From Zingiber officinale (taxonomy: Eukaryota; Streptophyta; Magnoliopsida; Zingiberales; Zingiberaceae): a stretch of 64,000 bases of DNA. The notes below the pieces were generated by a model. It saw nothing but the letters and a program-made list of their open reading frames with translations, had not been told where the DNA came from and did not search any database. Each line of letters begins with the position of its first letter. Within the stretch, counting starts at the first letter, position 1. A program made the translations under genes and the position numbers. The stretch is from assembly GCF_018446385.1 (NCBI RefSeq), contig NC_055990.1, positions 25,691,891 through 25,755,890 of the forward strand, read 5' to 3'. This document shows, piece after piece, positions 22,436 through 34,900 of this stretch.

Positions 22436-24400
22436 TCAACACTCTGTTGCTGTTCTTTTCCGGCGAACCGACCCTAACTGAGAGGGAAACAAATGAAAAG
22501 ATTTTAGTATCCCATAAGCTGTATCGCCAGATGAACTAATAGAAATCTCTATTTAAAATACTTCATGTTTAGTTGATTAAGTAGTGAGCAATTAATTATT
22601 AAATACTGTCTTAATTAGTGGAAAATTTGCCAGTCAGATTACATAAATGCTGTGATTAGATCAAGAACTTACAGGTGCCGAAGAAAAATCTGAACTTTTC
22701 AACACCCTCAACCTTTTCACAGTCGAAACAAACATCCTGCAACATGCGTTAGAGGCAGCTCCTGTCAATATAGTTGGAATTGGTGGTTTCTCTTGTCTAA
22801 TTTCTGTATGACTTGTAAAACAGATATATTCAAACTATAATTCATTAGAAACAATGGAATCAAGTGTTGTATTTTTGTGTCTTTCTTGGTCTCTATTCAA
22901 GCTTGAGCTGAATTATCCTTAAATCAATGCTGACTGACTACTTAAGGTGCCAAGTATATTTTTGGATCTAGTGCCCTAGTTGTTTGGTTTGAGTTAGAGA
23001 GTACTAGGGTCGTTTACTCTCCCTCTTGCTAAGTATTGGTCATTTCAATTATGAGCATATTATGCACTGTAGTTTTGAAATTAAAAGAGCATCAATTTAA
23101 CAAAGATTCATCCAGGATAATTAGGTGAAAGTTTGTTCCTTAGGCAATCAGTTCTTGAAAGTTTGCTAATATTTTAAAGAGGAGAAACAATGCTTACTCC
23201 CATGGAACATCCCCCACAAGCATTCTGTGACCTTCATTGTCTTCATAAACCAAAGTGTATTCACCAGAGCCATCCAGCAAACCTATGAATGCTTTTCTGG
23301 CATCCTCATCCTTCTGACTGGCATTTGTAGAGGTGTCTTTTTGAGCTGTAATCTCTAGCCAAGTTTGATATCTAAAGACAAAAGAAGAATAGCAAGATTC
23401 AAGAACACAAATTGTCTACCTAAAGTTTCACTACCTTCCAAAAGGCCTAGAAAGAGATCTTCCACTGCAAAAGAGAGCTTCTCGTAGCTATCATAGACTT
23501 TCAGATCAACCTTTCTCCCAATTGGGATACCATCCATGTTGATCTTCACAAGCAAACCCTTGTTGTTCTCGAGCTTCACTTCTTCCTCTATATTTCTAGT
23601 CCCCGGCTCCATTCTTTGTTTGCCTGAATTAGTTACTAGTTTTTTTCTGAAGGATCTAATGGGAGGCCAGCCAACAGCCGGTACAGCAGCAGCTCTGCAT
23701 ATTTCCCAAGAAAAGGAAAAGAAAACTCAAGTTAAAGGTATTCCATGGATTGCAGAAGGAACAAGCAGGAAACTACACAATCAGCCACTCCTTGAGTTTT
23801 TAGAATCCCTGAGCATTCAAAGTGGCGTGAACAGATAGTTTAGAAAGAAAGGCACTATGGAAGAGATGGCATAGGCTACACTTATGACACCCACGATGGC
23901 ATGGCATATGGACTGGTCTGGGAGCTAGTGCTGGGTCCAGCTCCATCTGCTTTCTCCTTCTCAAGCCTCTGCTGTTGCTCGAATACCCCAGTCCCAACTC
24001 TGCTCTGCAACTCCAAAATTTCAGTTTCTTGATGCTGGACCCCTAAGAACAGAATTCAAGGGCATGATAAAGATGAAAACTTACCGGAGAAAAACACCTT
24101 TTTGGTACTAGAAATACCTTCATATTTAGACTCAGCTGCTTTAAAGACTCCTCTTTTAATGGAGGAGGTCTTTGAAGCCTTGGAGATGAAACCAAGAGAT
24201 AAAATAGAGAGTTCTTCTTCTTCTTCTAGGTCACCTCCAGGGAGTCCAAGCCTCAGTTCCAATTTCTTCTCTTCTGAGGCATCTAAATGCTCAACTGTAC
24301 TTCTTCCTCCTACTCCATCTTGCACCACTCTTTCATTTGGAATCAAATCTAGCAGCCGAGGAAATTCAACTTCCTCTTTCTTAAAGTCTTCTCTTTCCAT
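22436..24400 (-). CDS. Aux/IAA auxin-response repressor (IAA18/IAA26-like), five exons
   Basis: Nuclear repressor that binds ARF transcription factors and is degraded by SCF-TIR1/AFB with auxin. Proposed exons on the minus strand: 24400-24085, 23692-23435, 23354-23198, 22736-22673, 22477-22436, all with GT/AG borders and matching phases, giving 278 residues. Domain I is LELRLGLPG (residues 47-55, EAR repressor motif), the degron is VGWPPI (about 112-117), then the PB1 halves: III ([17 protein letters not shown]) and IV ([20 protein letters not shown], then MLVGDVPW). It ends with a [15 protein letters not shown] segment and a short basic tail. The start is the first ATG before domain I. Uncertain point: an open stretch at 23878-24042 in intron 1 could be an alternative exon. 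The order of similarity favours the IAA18/26 group, not proven. Confidence 0.9.
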
Positions 24401-25956
24401 GACCTCTTCTCTTTGAGGACGAGACGAGCTAATGTTTCAACTGCAAATATTGAGCCGGAGGATTAAACAAACAGCTACCACCTTACTATTTCAACGTTGA
24501 AGATGGCAGAAAGCGTCAAAACCAGTTTTTTTTTTTTTTTTTTTTTTTTTTGCGACGAATCAAAATTCCACAGACCAATTGATTACTCTGCCCGCGCGGA
24601 AGCCATTAGCACTACCACTCGCAGATCTCAAAATCAAAGTTTGCAGGAGGAATCAGGATGAAAAGGAGTTAAATCCAGGAGTAAAAATATTAAAAACCGG
24701 CGAGTTTTGATTCATTTCTTACCAGCTTCTATTTCCTTCCTTTCGTCTTGCTCCCTGCTTCAGTGATGGAAGTGGCGCTTAAAAAGTGAGCAGCAGCAGG
24801 CATGCCATGCCATGCCATGGCTGGAAAAGCTCGGGGGACAAGCAAATGAACCTGGACAAATAGAGTCGAGACGTGCTTCTCTTCTCTCTGTAGCAGCACG
24901 CTTTCCCAGGCAAGTAAATGATAGAGACGTGAGTCCTCTGCTCTCCTCCCCTCTTTAAGACAGTGTTTTTTAAGTCGTTTGAGAATTTTGTTTTCTAATT
25001 GAATTCAATTTGGCAATTGATCTATCCTTTAGGTTTGCCGATCACAGTCACTAGCAAACATTACATTACTTTCGCAGACATGAGTAGACATGGACCAGTG
25101 CGTATCTAATTCTAAACTTGGTCAGCGTTTGCATTATGCACTTGATACCTTGAATACTTCATACACTACTAGGTAGGATTTAGCATGTGGTCCTCACTTT
25201 TCCTCCTCTTTTTTTATGGCCACACAGAATATCTTGTGTCTTGAATCAATTCATCTGTTTATGATACTACTGAAGTAGTTGTTTCTTAGACATAAGAAAC
25301 TTTTGAGGACCAACAGTTCAACTCATTGTGACAGTGATCCTGGATTCTTTGCTTCAGGGTCTTTTGTTGCTTTGAGACACGGCTCTGCATTCAGGATAGT
25401 TTGGATTCAAAGTCAATTAATCATTGTTCTAAAGTATATTTATGCATAATTCAGTGTTTTTGCACCCCAAAAAAGTAGTGTGGCTAAGCAAATTTACATG
25501 TTCATCACTGAGAAAAGATAGAAGAGCACGCTGTGCACTTGGCTAAATTTAATGATTAAACAAGGCAAATATGTTAACTTGTTTTATTAGCGATGACCAT
25601 GGAGTAGTAATTGACTCCGCCACAATCGATAGAAGCACAAGAGTAAAAAAATTTTACACGTTCTATTATCAAGGTTGGGAAGTTCTGGCCAAAGGTTAAA
25701 GGTTTGAATCCATCAAATGGTAGCATTAGAGGGCGGTGTAACCTTATCACCTCAGCTCTGACTGGGTAATAATTTCACACTTCAATTCAACGTGACTTTT
25801 GGTCAAGAGAAAAAAAGAGAGTTGAAAATAAGGGGGGGAAATGCCAACTCCTAGTAAGCACAAAAAGAGAATAATCCACATGCATACGTATTCGGGAAAC
25901 AAACACAAAAAGGGTGAAATAGCAACACATCGCTGTTGCCCTGTTCATTAGGCCCA
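24401..25956. other. Intergenic: Aux/IAA promoter and RHON1-like 3' flank
   Basis: There is no further gene. A 26-base T run lies at 24526-24551, within about 150 bases upstream of the Aux/IAA start. A 'catgccatgc' repeat lies near 24800. I did not find the canonical auxin element TGTCTC/GAGACA near the start; GAGACG occurs twice (about 24868 and 24924). The part next to 25957 is likely 3' UTR of the RHON1-like gene. Confidence 0.45.
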
Positions 25957-28900
25957 TCAAGCGCCCAGTAGTTCAATTAGCTCTCCTTTTTTGAGCTTCG
26001 AATAGCCTTTGACACCTCGAACTTTAGCGAGGTCCCTCAATTCTGCAACTTTTAGTGAACCCAGATCAGCAGAGGCTTCTGTAGCAGATGATTCCTTGAT
26101 TTTTTCGGCAGTACTGTTAGAGTCAGATGTTTCAACCTGGTTATCTGAGGCTTCTAATTCTTCTTCATCTTGATCATCATGCGTGGGGAGCTCTGCCTTC
26201 TTCTGAAGCTCAGATCCACTATTACCAATCTTCTTGCTTCTCCCTCGGGATTTCGAGGAAGGAGATTTATCCTCCTCTTCTGCTGAGAACACAGGTTGGA
26301 ACTTAACTCTAGGAACAGGAGATTTTCGCCTAAAATATGAAGCAGGTCTAGTGGGAACAAGAGGAGTTGATTCCTCAGATGAATCTGAGTCGATATCATC
26401 GGCGACAAAAGGATTCAAATTCTGCTCGTCATCCAGTGTTGTGCTATTTTTTTCTAGTTGGTCGGCGACAAAGTCTACTTCTGGAGTACTCTTCTTCTTC
26501 TGATTCACTGAATGCTTTCTCAACAATTTCAGAAGCGAATCGACAGTTCCTCGCTCGTTTTGTCCGTGCTGTGCAGCTTCAATCTTCTTCCCTTCCTTGA
26601 TTGAAGCCCGCTCCCGCAGTTGTGCTTGAACCTTTCTAAACAGCTCGACAATTTCCTTCTCTCTTTGTCCTGGAAGAGGAGTAGCCTGGTGCCTGATGTT
26701 GCCAGACAGAGAAAGTAGTGAACCATTTTTAGAAGAAACATAATCCATCTCTTCCATGTTATCTGGCTGCTCAGGCTCGTGGTATTGTTTGCTCTTGCCA
26801 CCCTGGGAAGACCCTCGCTGTCGTCTAGAAAAATCAGGATTCCTCTTGAAGTTATTAGGACCCGCATTGCACATGAGAGACACCTTTGTTTTATGTGGAT
26901 TGACATTTTTGATACCACAGAACAACTTCTGGCCTGTATTACATGAATATGATAACACAATGGCTCCTCTGGATACCCCTGGAAGTGGTAAGAACTTCCC
27001 TTGATGGGGCATATAGCCTGCAAGTATTTCTTGAACTTTAAATAATGTCGTATGGCATAAGAGATACTAACTAAAATGAATAGAATCAGTTCATAACAAG
27101 GATACAATGAAAAATTCTGATAAAGACAATTGAGAACAGTCGTTGGTGCTTTACTGATCACAATGGTTTTTGGTCTTCAATGTTGGAGTCTATGTTAAGT
27201 GTGTGTAGAAAGAATAGAAACTATATCTACAAAATAAAACTTACTAATAATTGAGAGAATTTAGATATAATTCCAGTAGATAAGAAAATGAGACGAAAAA
27301 AATAGATTGCAATGACATGGACATATATCCAAGATGCTCAACTGATTTATAGTTAGGATCGTTGAATGTATTAGAGTGGAAAATATAAGGGGATCAAAAA
27401 ATAGAAAAATCATTGCATAAACTTCCATGGACGTATAATAGTTGGGACAAACATAAATTGTCACTTGTATGATTGTTTTTGTGTCTAAGAACAAATTGCT
27501 TTGAGTAATTTTTCTTTATCTAAAATTAGGGATCGAGGATAACAGTTCAATATGATAAAGTGGCCTCAGCTAAATTTTAAATTTCAAGTATAAGCAGAAC
27601 GGTTTGGAGTCAAATAGGAAGTTCCTCAGACAAAGATATCATGATAAAATAGAACTAACCATCAGCTCCTATTCGTACAACTCAAAGCACAATTAAAAAT
27701 AAGGACAAGATGGCATACCCTATAAAATATCTATTTGGATGCATGGATTATAATTAATAAAATCAAAACAAGATAGTATAGTTTTGCACCTAAGGTCCTA
27801 AATCATATCTGGAAACATGTAAACCAGTTAAAATCAGTCAGGAAGCACAAGAGAAATGCAAAGAAATGGCAAACAAAATGCATAATGGTGTAGAACACTA
27901 GCATTATAGGAGTATGTGAAGAATATAATTCTCATTTCTCAATTAAGACAATAGAATTTATTATGAAACAAAGGTTTAAGATGACAAGACTACTAGGCAA
28001 AAGCTACAAGAAATACAAGTGCAATTGCTCTTCATTTTCTAATTTCTCAAAGGTTGAGAATTTGCCTTCAGAAGTCACATTCTCCATTAATCTTATAGAA
28101 AAGTTGGAAGAAATTATAATACGCCTAAAATGCATAAGCTAACTTAATGGTAGTAGAATCATTGATACTAGCTTACAAATATTCTAAATTAGTCCACACT
28201 GTAAACTGAGATTGCATTCAGGAATGTCAGTTGATGCCCCAATGTGAATCCTCACCAACCAACCTTGGTCAGGGCCAGACCATCTTGCCCCATTCCACAT
28301 AAAAATGTGAAAGATCAGGTGAGGAGTTTATTGCTCAACCTTCTCTGCACGGTCATAGAATCGGGGGAAAGAGCAGACGAGAGAATAAGAGGATGAAGAG
28401 AGAAGAAATACCAAGGTGAATTAAATTGATAAATAGCTAAAATACAACCATTACATTATCTTACAAGCAATTAAGAGGACGACAAACATAGAAAACAACT
28501 TGGCAGAAGGCACTGTGATGAAATTATAAATTTACTTTGAACATTGGTAATTTGCAAACTCTTCTGCCAACTCAATGGTGCAGGGGATGTAAAGAAAGTT
28601 TTGTACCATAACTCACCCTGCCCTAACTTAAGCTCTTTTTTGTCAGGATGAGATAGGAAGTTAAGCCCCAACCCGAAACTGCCTGCCCCACCTCGTTTTC
28701 ATTCCTGACCATCCCTACTCAAGTGTCAAGCTCCTCCATTAGTTATTTAAATTTCTCATAAAGGCCCAAACCCAAGTGAGACTAGAATCATCCTTAGAGA
28801 CAGGCATATAAGACGCATGGAAATTCCACCATTATCAGGAACCCTTTACCAAGCTCAAAACCAGTTTTACTACAAAGTCATATATCATAACCATAATAGA

Positions 28901-31900
28901 TCCCAAAAATCTTCCAGATTGATTTATTTCAAGCAAGCAAGTTTAGGACTACAGAAATCAAGGTAAGGCCGTTTTGAAATATAAAATAATAATGATGATG
29001 ATGATAAAAAATAAAAATAAAAAAAAAAGGGCAGCCATATTTGTGTATTTATTTTTTAAAGTAATATTTTATATTTTTATATAATTTACATTTTCAGAAT
29101 TTTTTATACATATTTGTGTATTTATATAAATTTTATTATTTGTTATAATTTTATGTATTTTTTCAAACATCCATGTTATAAAAAAAATAATTTTGATACA
29201 ATTTCCTTCTCGACAATTTCCAGTTGTGCTTGAACCTTTCTAAATAGCTGGACAATTTCTTTCTCTTTGTCATGGAAGAGTAGCCTAGTGCCTGATGTTA
29301 CCAGTCAGAGAAGGCAGTGAACCGTTTTTAGAAGAAACATAATCCACCTCTTCCATGTTATCCTGGCTGCTCTTGCCGTCCCGAGAAGACCCTCTCTGTC
29401 GTCTAGAAAAATCAGGATTCCCCTTGAAGTTATTAGGACCGCATTGCACATGACAGATACCCTTGTTTTATGTGGATTGATATTTTTGATACCACAGAAC
29501 TGTTAATATATAATAAATTATTATTATATAAAGGTAGATTAGTCTTTTATTATTATTTTATTATCTATTTATTTTCCTTTTCCTCTGTAAACCGAAATTT
29601 TTAAATAATACAATTTGCTAGCCTTCTTTTATGGCTACCTCTTTGCATTCTTTGCTTTGTTCACAAGGTATTAGAGTCCATCTATCTCCTCATCTCCTCT
29701 CTTGGTGAACTGTGGAATAGTTTTATTTTTGAAATTTTTTGAAGCAGTTGTAGAAGAATTGTGTTTTTTTTTTAGTTTCAACCGTTGGATCGCCTTGAAA
29801 CTTTGAGAGAACGTTCCTCACATCCACGGAAACATTTTGAACGGTGATCGGATTTTGAGTTCTTTAAGTCCACCTGATGACCAAAAAAACGTGACTATTG
29901 ATTTTGACATCTCCATGGAAATCCGATAGTCAACCATAACAACGATTCCTTAAACCTAGAGCACCCAACATGACAGCAGCAGTTCCTCTTACAGACTCTG
30001 AAATGACTCAATCATCCGTTGTCATAATCACTGCTCTTATCAAACAGTTTCTCTTGCACCATTTGAGTTAGTTCATCCTGATATGTGAGGTTCATCTCCT
30101 ATTCCTACACCTGGTGGATCCCGTTACTACGTTTCCTTTATTGATTATTGTACTCGTTACACTTGAGTTTATAAACATCGTTCTGTAGATTTTCTTGGTA
30201 TTTATCAAATATTTTGTGTCATGATAAAAACTCAACATAATGTTGTTATTAAATGCTTTCGATGTAATTTGGGTGGTGAATATACATCCAATCTTTTTTC
30301 TAAACTACTTGCTTCAGATGGCACACTCCATCAAAGTTCTTGTACTACACTCCTGAACAAAATGGTGTTACTGAAAGAAAATATAGACATATTGTTGAAG
30401 TGCGCGTTCTCTTCTGTTATTTTCATATGTTCCTTGCGAATTCTGGGGTGAAGCTATTCTTACTACAGCCCATTCTATCAATAGAATTTCATCTTCTATT
30501 ACATCTAGTTTGTCTCATTTTGAAAAATTATATGGTTCTGTTCCTGATTACTCGGTCATCAGAGTTTTTGGATCCACATGTTTGGTCCTCCGTCCTCATG
30601 TTGAACGTAGTAAACTTAGTTCTCGGTCCACTCTTTGTGTTTTTCTTAGTTATGGCGAGGGTCAAAAGGGATATAGATGATATGATCCAGTTAGTCAAAA
30701 ACTGTCTCACGTCATGTTATTTTTCTTGAGCACATATCATTCTATTCCATTCCTTCTGAGACTCCTAATCTTCGAAAATCTAATCTCACTCATATTGATC
30801 CTTTTTGCACTAACTCTGATGATATGTCATCTCATGTATCCCCACAATTAGACCACCCTAGCACTTCTTCTTCTAATGATGTTACTTGCAGGATTAACAC
30901 TCAAACAGTAACAGGATTAACACTCAAACATATTCTAGTCATCTGCTCCTTGATGATCCCTCTACTCTTATTGCTTCCCATGATGCTCCTGTGATAGCGA
31001 ATCCTGCTCGTTACTCTCAACGATCTCGTAAGTCTACTCAATTACCTGATTTTGTGTATTCTACTTATGCTAGTTCTTTTTCTTCTTTTTTAGCTTCTAT
31101 TCACCAATTGTCTGAGCCCGCCTCTTACGGAGAGGTTCTTCTTGATCCTCTTTGGTAATTGAGTCATTTAGCAGGCTATGGCGAAACAACTTTCTAAGCT
31201 CGTTTGATTGCTAAAGTATTTTCCCAATAATATAGTATGGATTATGAAGAAACCTATGCTCCAGTTTCTAAGTTTGTTACTATCCATACTCTCATTGCAA
31301 TTGCATCGATTCGCCAATGGTCTATTTTCGAGATGGATGTTAAAAATACTTCTACCAGGTGGCACTCACAACCCCGGTGAAGTTTGCAGACTAAAGAAGC
31401 TCTTTATGGCCTTAAACAAGCTCCTCAAGCTTGGTTTGGCAAGTTCTCCATTGTGATTGGATCTCTTGGCTTGCTTCCTAATCAACATGACTCTGCTCTT
31501 TTTGTTCGTTGTACTTCGTCAGGTCGCACATTACTCTCTATTTATGTTGGTGACATGTGATACGGATGTATTAGGTGGGGCCTAAAAGAGAATTAGGGAG
31601 AAAAAGGGCATTTTGGTCATTAGACTATTTAGGGCTTATAGAAGGCATTGTTCATGCAAACGAGGAAGGGGGATGCTTTTGCTAGGTTCAGCCGCCACCA
31701 CCACAGCCACAAGGCACACACGTCGCCACCCCCGTTTGGCGTCGCCTCGCTGGAGGCTCTCACCGCCACCTAGCCGAAAACCTCATACGCCCCTCTCTCT
31801 CTCTCTCTCTCCTTCTCGTGCCTCCTCTCATACACAAGGTCGTCGTCATGTCGCCTACCTCTGACACCGCCCCACCATCCGTCGCCGCCTCCCCTCATGC

Positions 31901-34900
31901 AAGTAATCGCCCTCGCCAGCCGCTCCTTTTCTTCCTAGCACGAATGACGCCACTGCCTTCTCCAGCCGCGCCTTTGTCGGCCGCACTTCCTTCGCGTGAG
32001 CGTCTTGGTGGGGTGCCGCCACCAGTGATCGCCGCCTCCGGCGCCATCTCCAACAGTGGCATTCCTCTCTCCCTCTCCATGCTGATGCCACCCCGCCTCG
32101 CTCCCCTTTTTTCTGCTGTCCACAACAGCTTGCTAGTGGCCTTTCCGCCATCAACGGCATGCCACCAAGGCTCTCCCATCGTCTTCCATGCTGCAGGTTC
32201 CCTGCCGACCGGCCTCGCAGCCTACCCTACAAGCCAGGCCACTACCAGTCTGCCACCACCTCACTGTCGTGTAGGTGCCACCGTCGCTGCCGATGCCATC
32301 ACCGCATCGTCTCCCCTCTAGTCACCTTCACCGGTTGTTGAACCGCACCATCTGTTGCCGAAGCCGCTTTCGTCGCCCCCACAGCGCACGACCCCCAACC
32401 GGCCAGTGCTATCAAGCCACTCTCCCCCTTTCCAGTGTCGCCCCTCTCCCTCTCCTCTCGCTGGCAGACGCCTCGAGCCGTAACCCTCCTGCCAGCGACT
32501 CACGAGCTAGCATTCCACACGCTGACTCCTCCCTTGTTCCGGCGTCCCCATCATTGCTGCAGCAACATCCATCTCCACCACGTGCTACCTCCGACGATCA
32601 TGATCACCCCTATCACTTACTGCTGTTGTAGGTGAACGTGTTCGCCGATCTGACCGTGTTCTGCTTTCACTATGTGCTGACCCTCTAACACGTCGCTCAG
32701 TCCTTTTGATCTAACTCGTCTTTTGCCTTTGAGCCGTTGTTGTTCTCGACCTTCGCATCGCTGTCTTGTTTCGGTCTATGTGTCGTATCTCAGTCTGCAT
32801 GCCATTGTCTTATCTTGATCTATGTGTCGTTGTCATATCCCGGCCTATGTGCCGCTGTCATATCCTGACCTGTGAGCAGCTATCATATCCCGACCTGCAT
32901 GCCGCTGTCGCATCCGACTCCACGCCACCACATCCGATTCTGTGCCATCATTTCTGGCTCGACGCCATCGCCTCCAGTTCCATGCCATCAAAGTCCACTC
33001 TTCAGTCGGCTCACATTCATCTACTCTTCTGGATCATGACGACTTAATCAACGTCCCGACCAGCTCATCGATCTACTAAAAGGCACCCCTTGGGCCAGGG
33101 TACGTTATCGTACTCATTCTTTTTTTATTTCATCTAATCATTCTACTATTAGTCTATTCCTTGTATATTCGTGGGATTTGCCTCGAGCGTCGGAGTGCCA
33201 AGGACCGGGACAACCAGGTCACTGTCTACTAGTAGCATTGACCAAAGAGCTTCTGACGACTTGGTCAGCCTAAAAGATAGATCACCATACCCTCTCCTTC
33301 CGAGTCATAACAATTCTGTCAACATTCTAGCCACCTTATTCTGGCATCTCCGTCTGACTCAGCTTTCAGATAGGATCAACATGATTATTACAGGGGGTGA
33401 TTTAAGTGGAATAAAAGAGTTGAAATTGCATTTGGCTCATGAGTTTGATATGAAAGATTTGGGGCCTTTGCGTTATTTTTTGGGACTTGAAGTAACATAT
33501 TCTCCTCGTGTATATCTTCTCTCTCAATCCAAATATATTAGTGACATTCTGGAGCAAGCTCATCTATCAAACATTCGTAGTATTGATACTCCGCTTGAGA
33601 TTAATGCTATGTACTCTTCTACTGATGGTGCTCCTTTGCCAGATCCATCTTATATCGCACTCTAGTTGACAGTCTAGTACTCTTCACTTATGTTGTACAT
33701 CATCACTAGACCTGACATTGCTTATGATGTACATCTTGTCAGTTAGTTTGTTACTTCTCCCAATTCAGTACATTCGGGAGCTATGCTTCACATCCTTCGA
33801 TATCTTTAAGGTACCCAGTTTAATAGTTTTCTTTATCCTTCTACATCTACCTTAGAGTTATGCGCCTATTCAGATACAGATTGGGGTGGTAATTCTACAG
33901 ATCGCAAGTCTACCACAGGATATTATGTTTTCTAGGGAGATTTCCTTATTTCTTGGAAGAGAAAAGCAAGAAGTTATCTCTCGTTCTTCTACTGAAACAG
34001 AATATCGTGCTATGACCTCTACTATACTGAAATTGTTTGGTTACATTGACTACTTGCTGATGAGTGTTTTTGTCTTGAACCCTACCCCTATGCATTGTGA
34101 CAACTCCAGTGTCATTCAAATTATTCACAATTCTATCTTTTATGAGTGCACCAAGCATATCGAGATTGATTGTCATTTTACTCGCCATCACTATCAGATG
34201 GCACCATCACTTTGCCATTTGTCTCATCTTCCATGCAAATTACAGACTTGCTCACCAAGGCGCATTCACTGCAAGGTTTCAATTTCTGGTTAACAAATTC
34301 TCAATTCTTTCTGTTAGTGCATCATGAGTTTGAGGGGATGTTAGTATATAATAAATTATTATTATATAAGGATAGATTAGTTTTTTATTATTATTTTATT
34401 ATCTATTTATATTTCCTTTTCCTTTGTAAATCTAAGATTTTTTATAATACAATTTGCTAGCCTCCTTTTGCGGCTAAATCTTTCTCTCCTCCGCTTTGTG
34501 TTTTCTTTTACACTCTATTTGCATTCTTTGTTTTGTTCACAAGAACAACTTCTGGCCTGTATTACATGAATATGATAACACAATGGCTCCTCTGGATACC
34601 CCTGGAAGTGGTAAGAACTTCCCTTGATGGGGCATATAGCGTGCAAGTATTTCTTAAACTTTAAATAATGGCATATGATATAGGGGTTACTAACTAAAAC
34701 GAATAGAATCAGTTCATAACAAGGATACAATGAAAAATTCTGATAAAGACAATTGAGAACAGTCGTTGGAGCTGTACTGATCACAATGGTTTTTTATCTT
34801 CAATGTAGGAGTCTATGTTAAGTGCGCCCAGAAAGAATAGAAACTATCTTTACAAAATAAAACTTACTACTAATTGAGAGAATTTAGATATAATTCCAGT

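Larger units (their letters stand above)
31170..34290 (+). pseudogene. Copia RT/RNase H, split by a solo LTR
   Basis: RT starts near 31170 (MDYEETYAPVSKFVT-like), reaches the catalytic block at 31557 (LLSIYVGDM, the family norm being YVDDM), and continues after the insertion at 33379 (MIITGGDLSGIKEL, then MKDLGPLRYFLGLEV). RNase H follows (STETEYRAM at about 33990, HIEIDCHF at about 34158). It contains stops and frameshifts, so no product is expected. Confidence 0.8.
29501..34541 (+). mobile_element. Copia element E, internally deleted, in the RHON1-like intron
   Basis: TG...CA ends are flanked by the perfect 5-bp duplication AGAAC (29496-29500 and 34542-34546); the intact sister sequence at 26911-26940 shows the empty site. 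LTRs are short (165 and 203 bp; the left one lacks about 38 bases). Integrase, RT and RNase H pieces are decayed, and gag and protease are missing. A solo LTR sits inside RT at 31558-33378. Confidence 0.9.

Noticed and set aside
24840-24930. Auxin response elements in the Aux/IAA promoter
   Set aside because: Only GAGACG variants were seen; the canonical GAGACA/TGTCTC was not found close to the start, so no call was made.
28471-28671. Small open frame repeated at 28471 and 36092
   Set aside because: It recurs only because the 2.4-kb intron segment is duplicated; no domain or splice evidence.
31613-32631. Overlapping Pro/Ser/Arg-rich open frames
   Set aside because: They lie in the GC-rich solo LTR bounded by a target duplication, and several frames are open at once because of composition.
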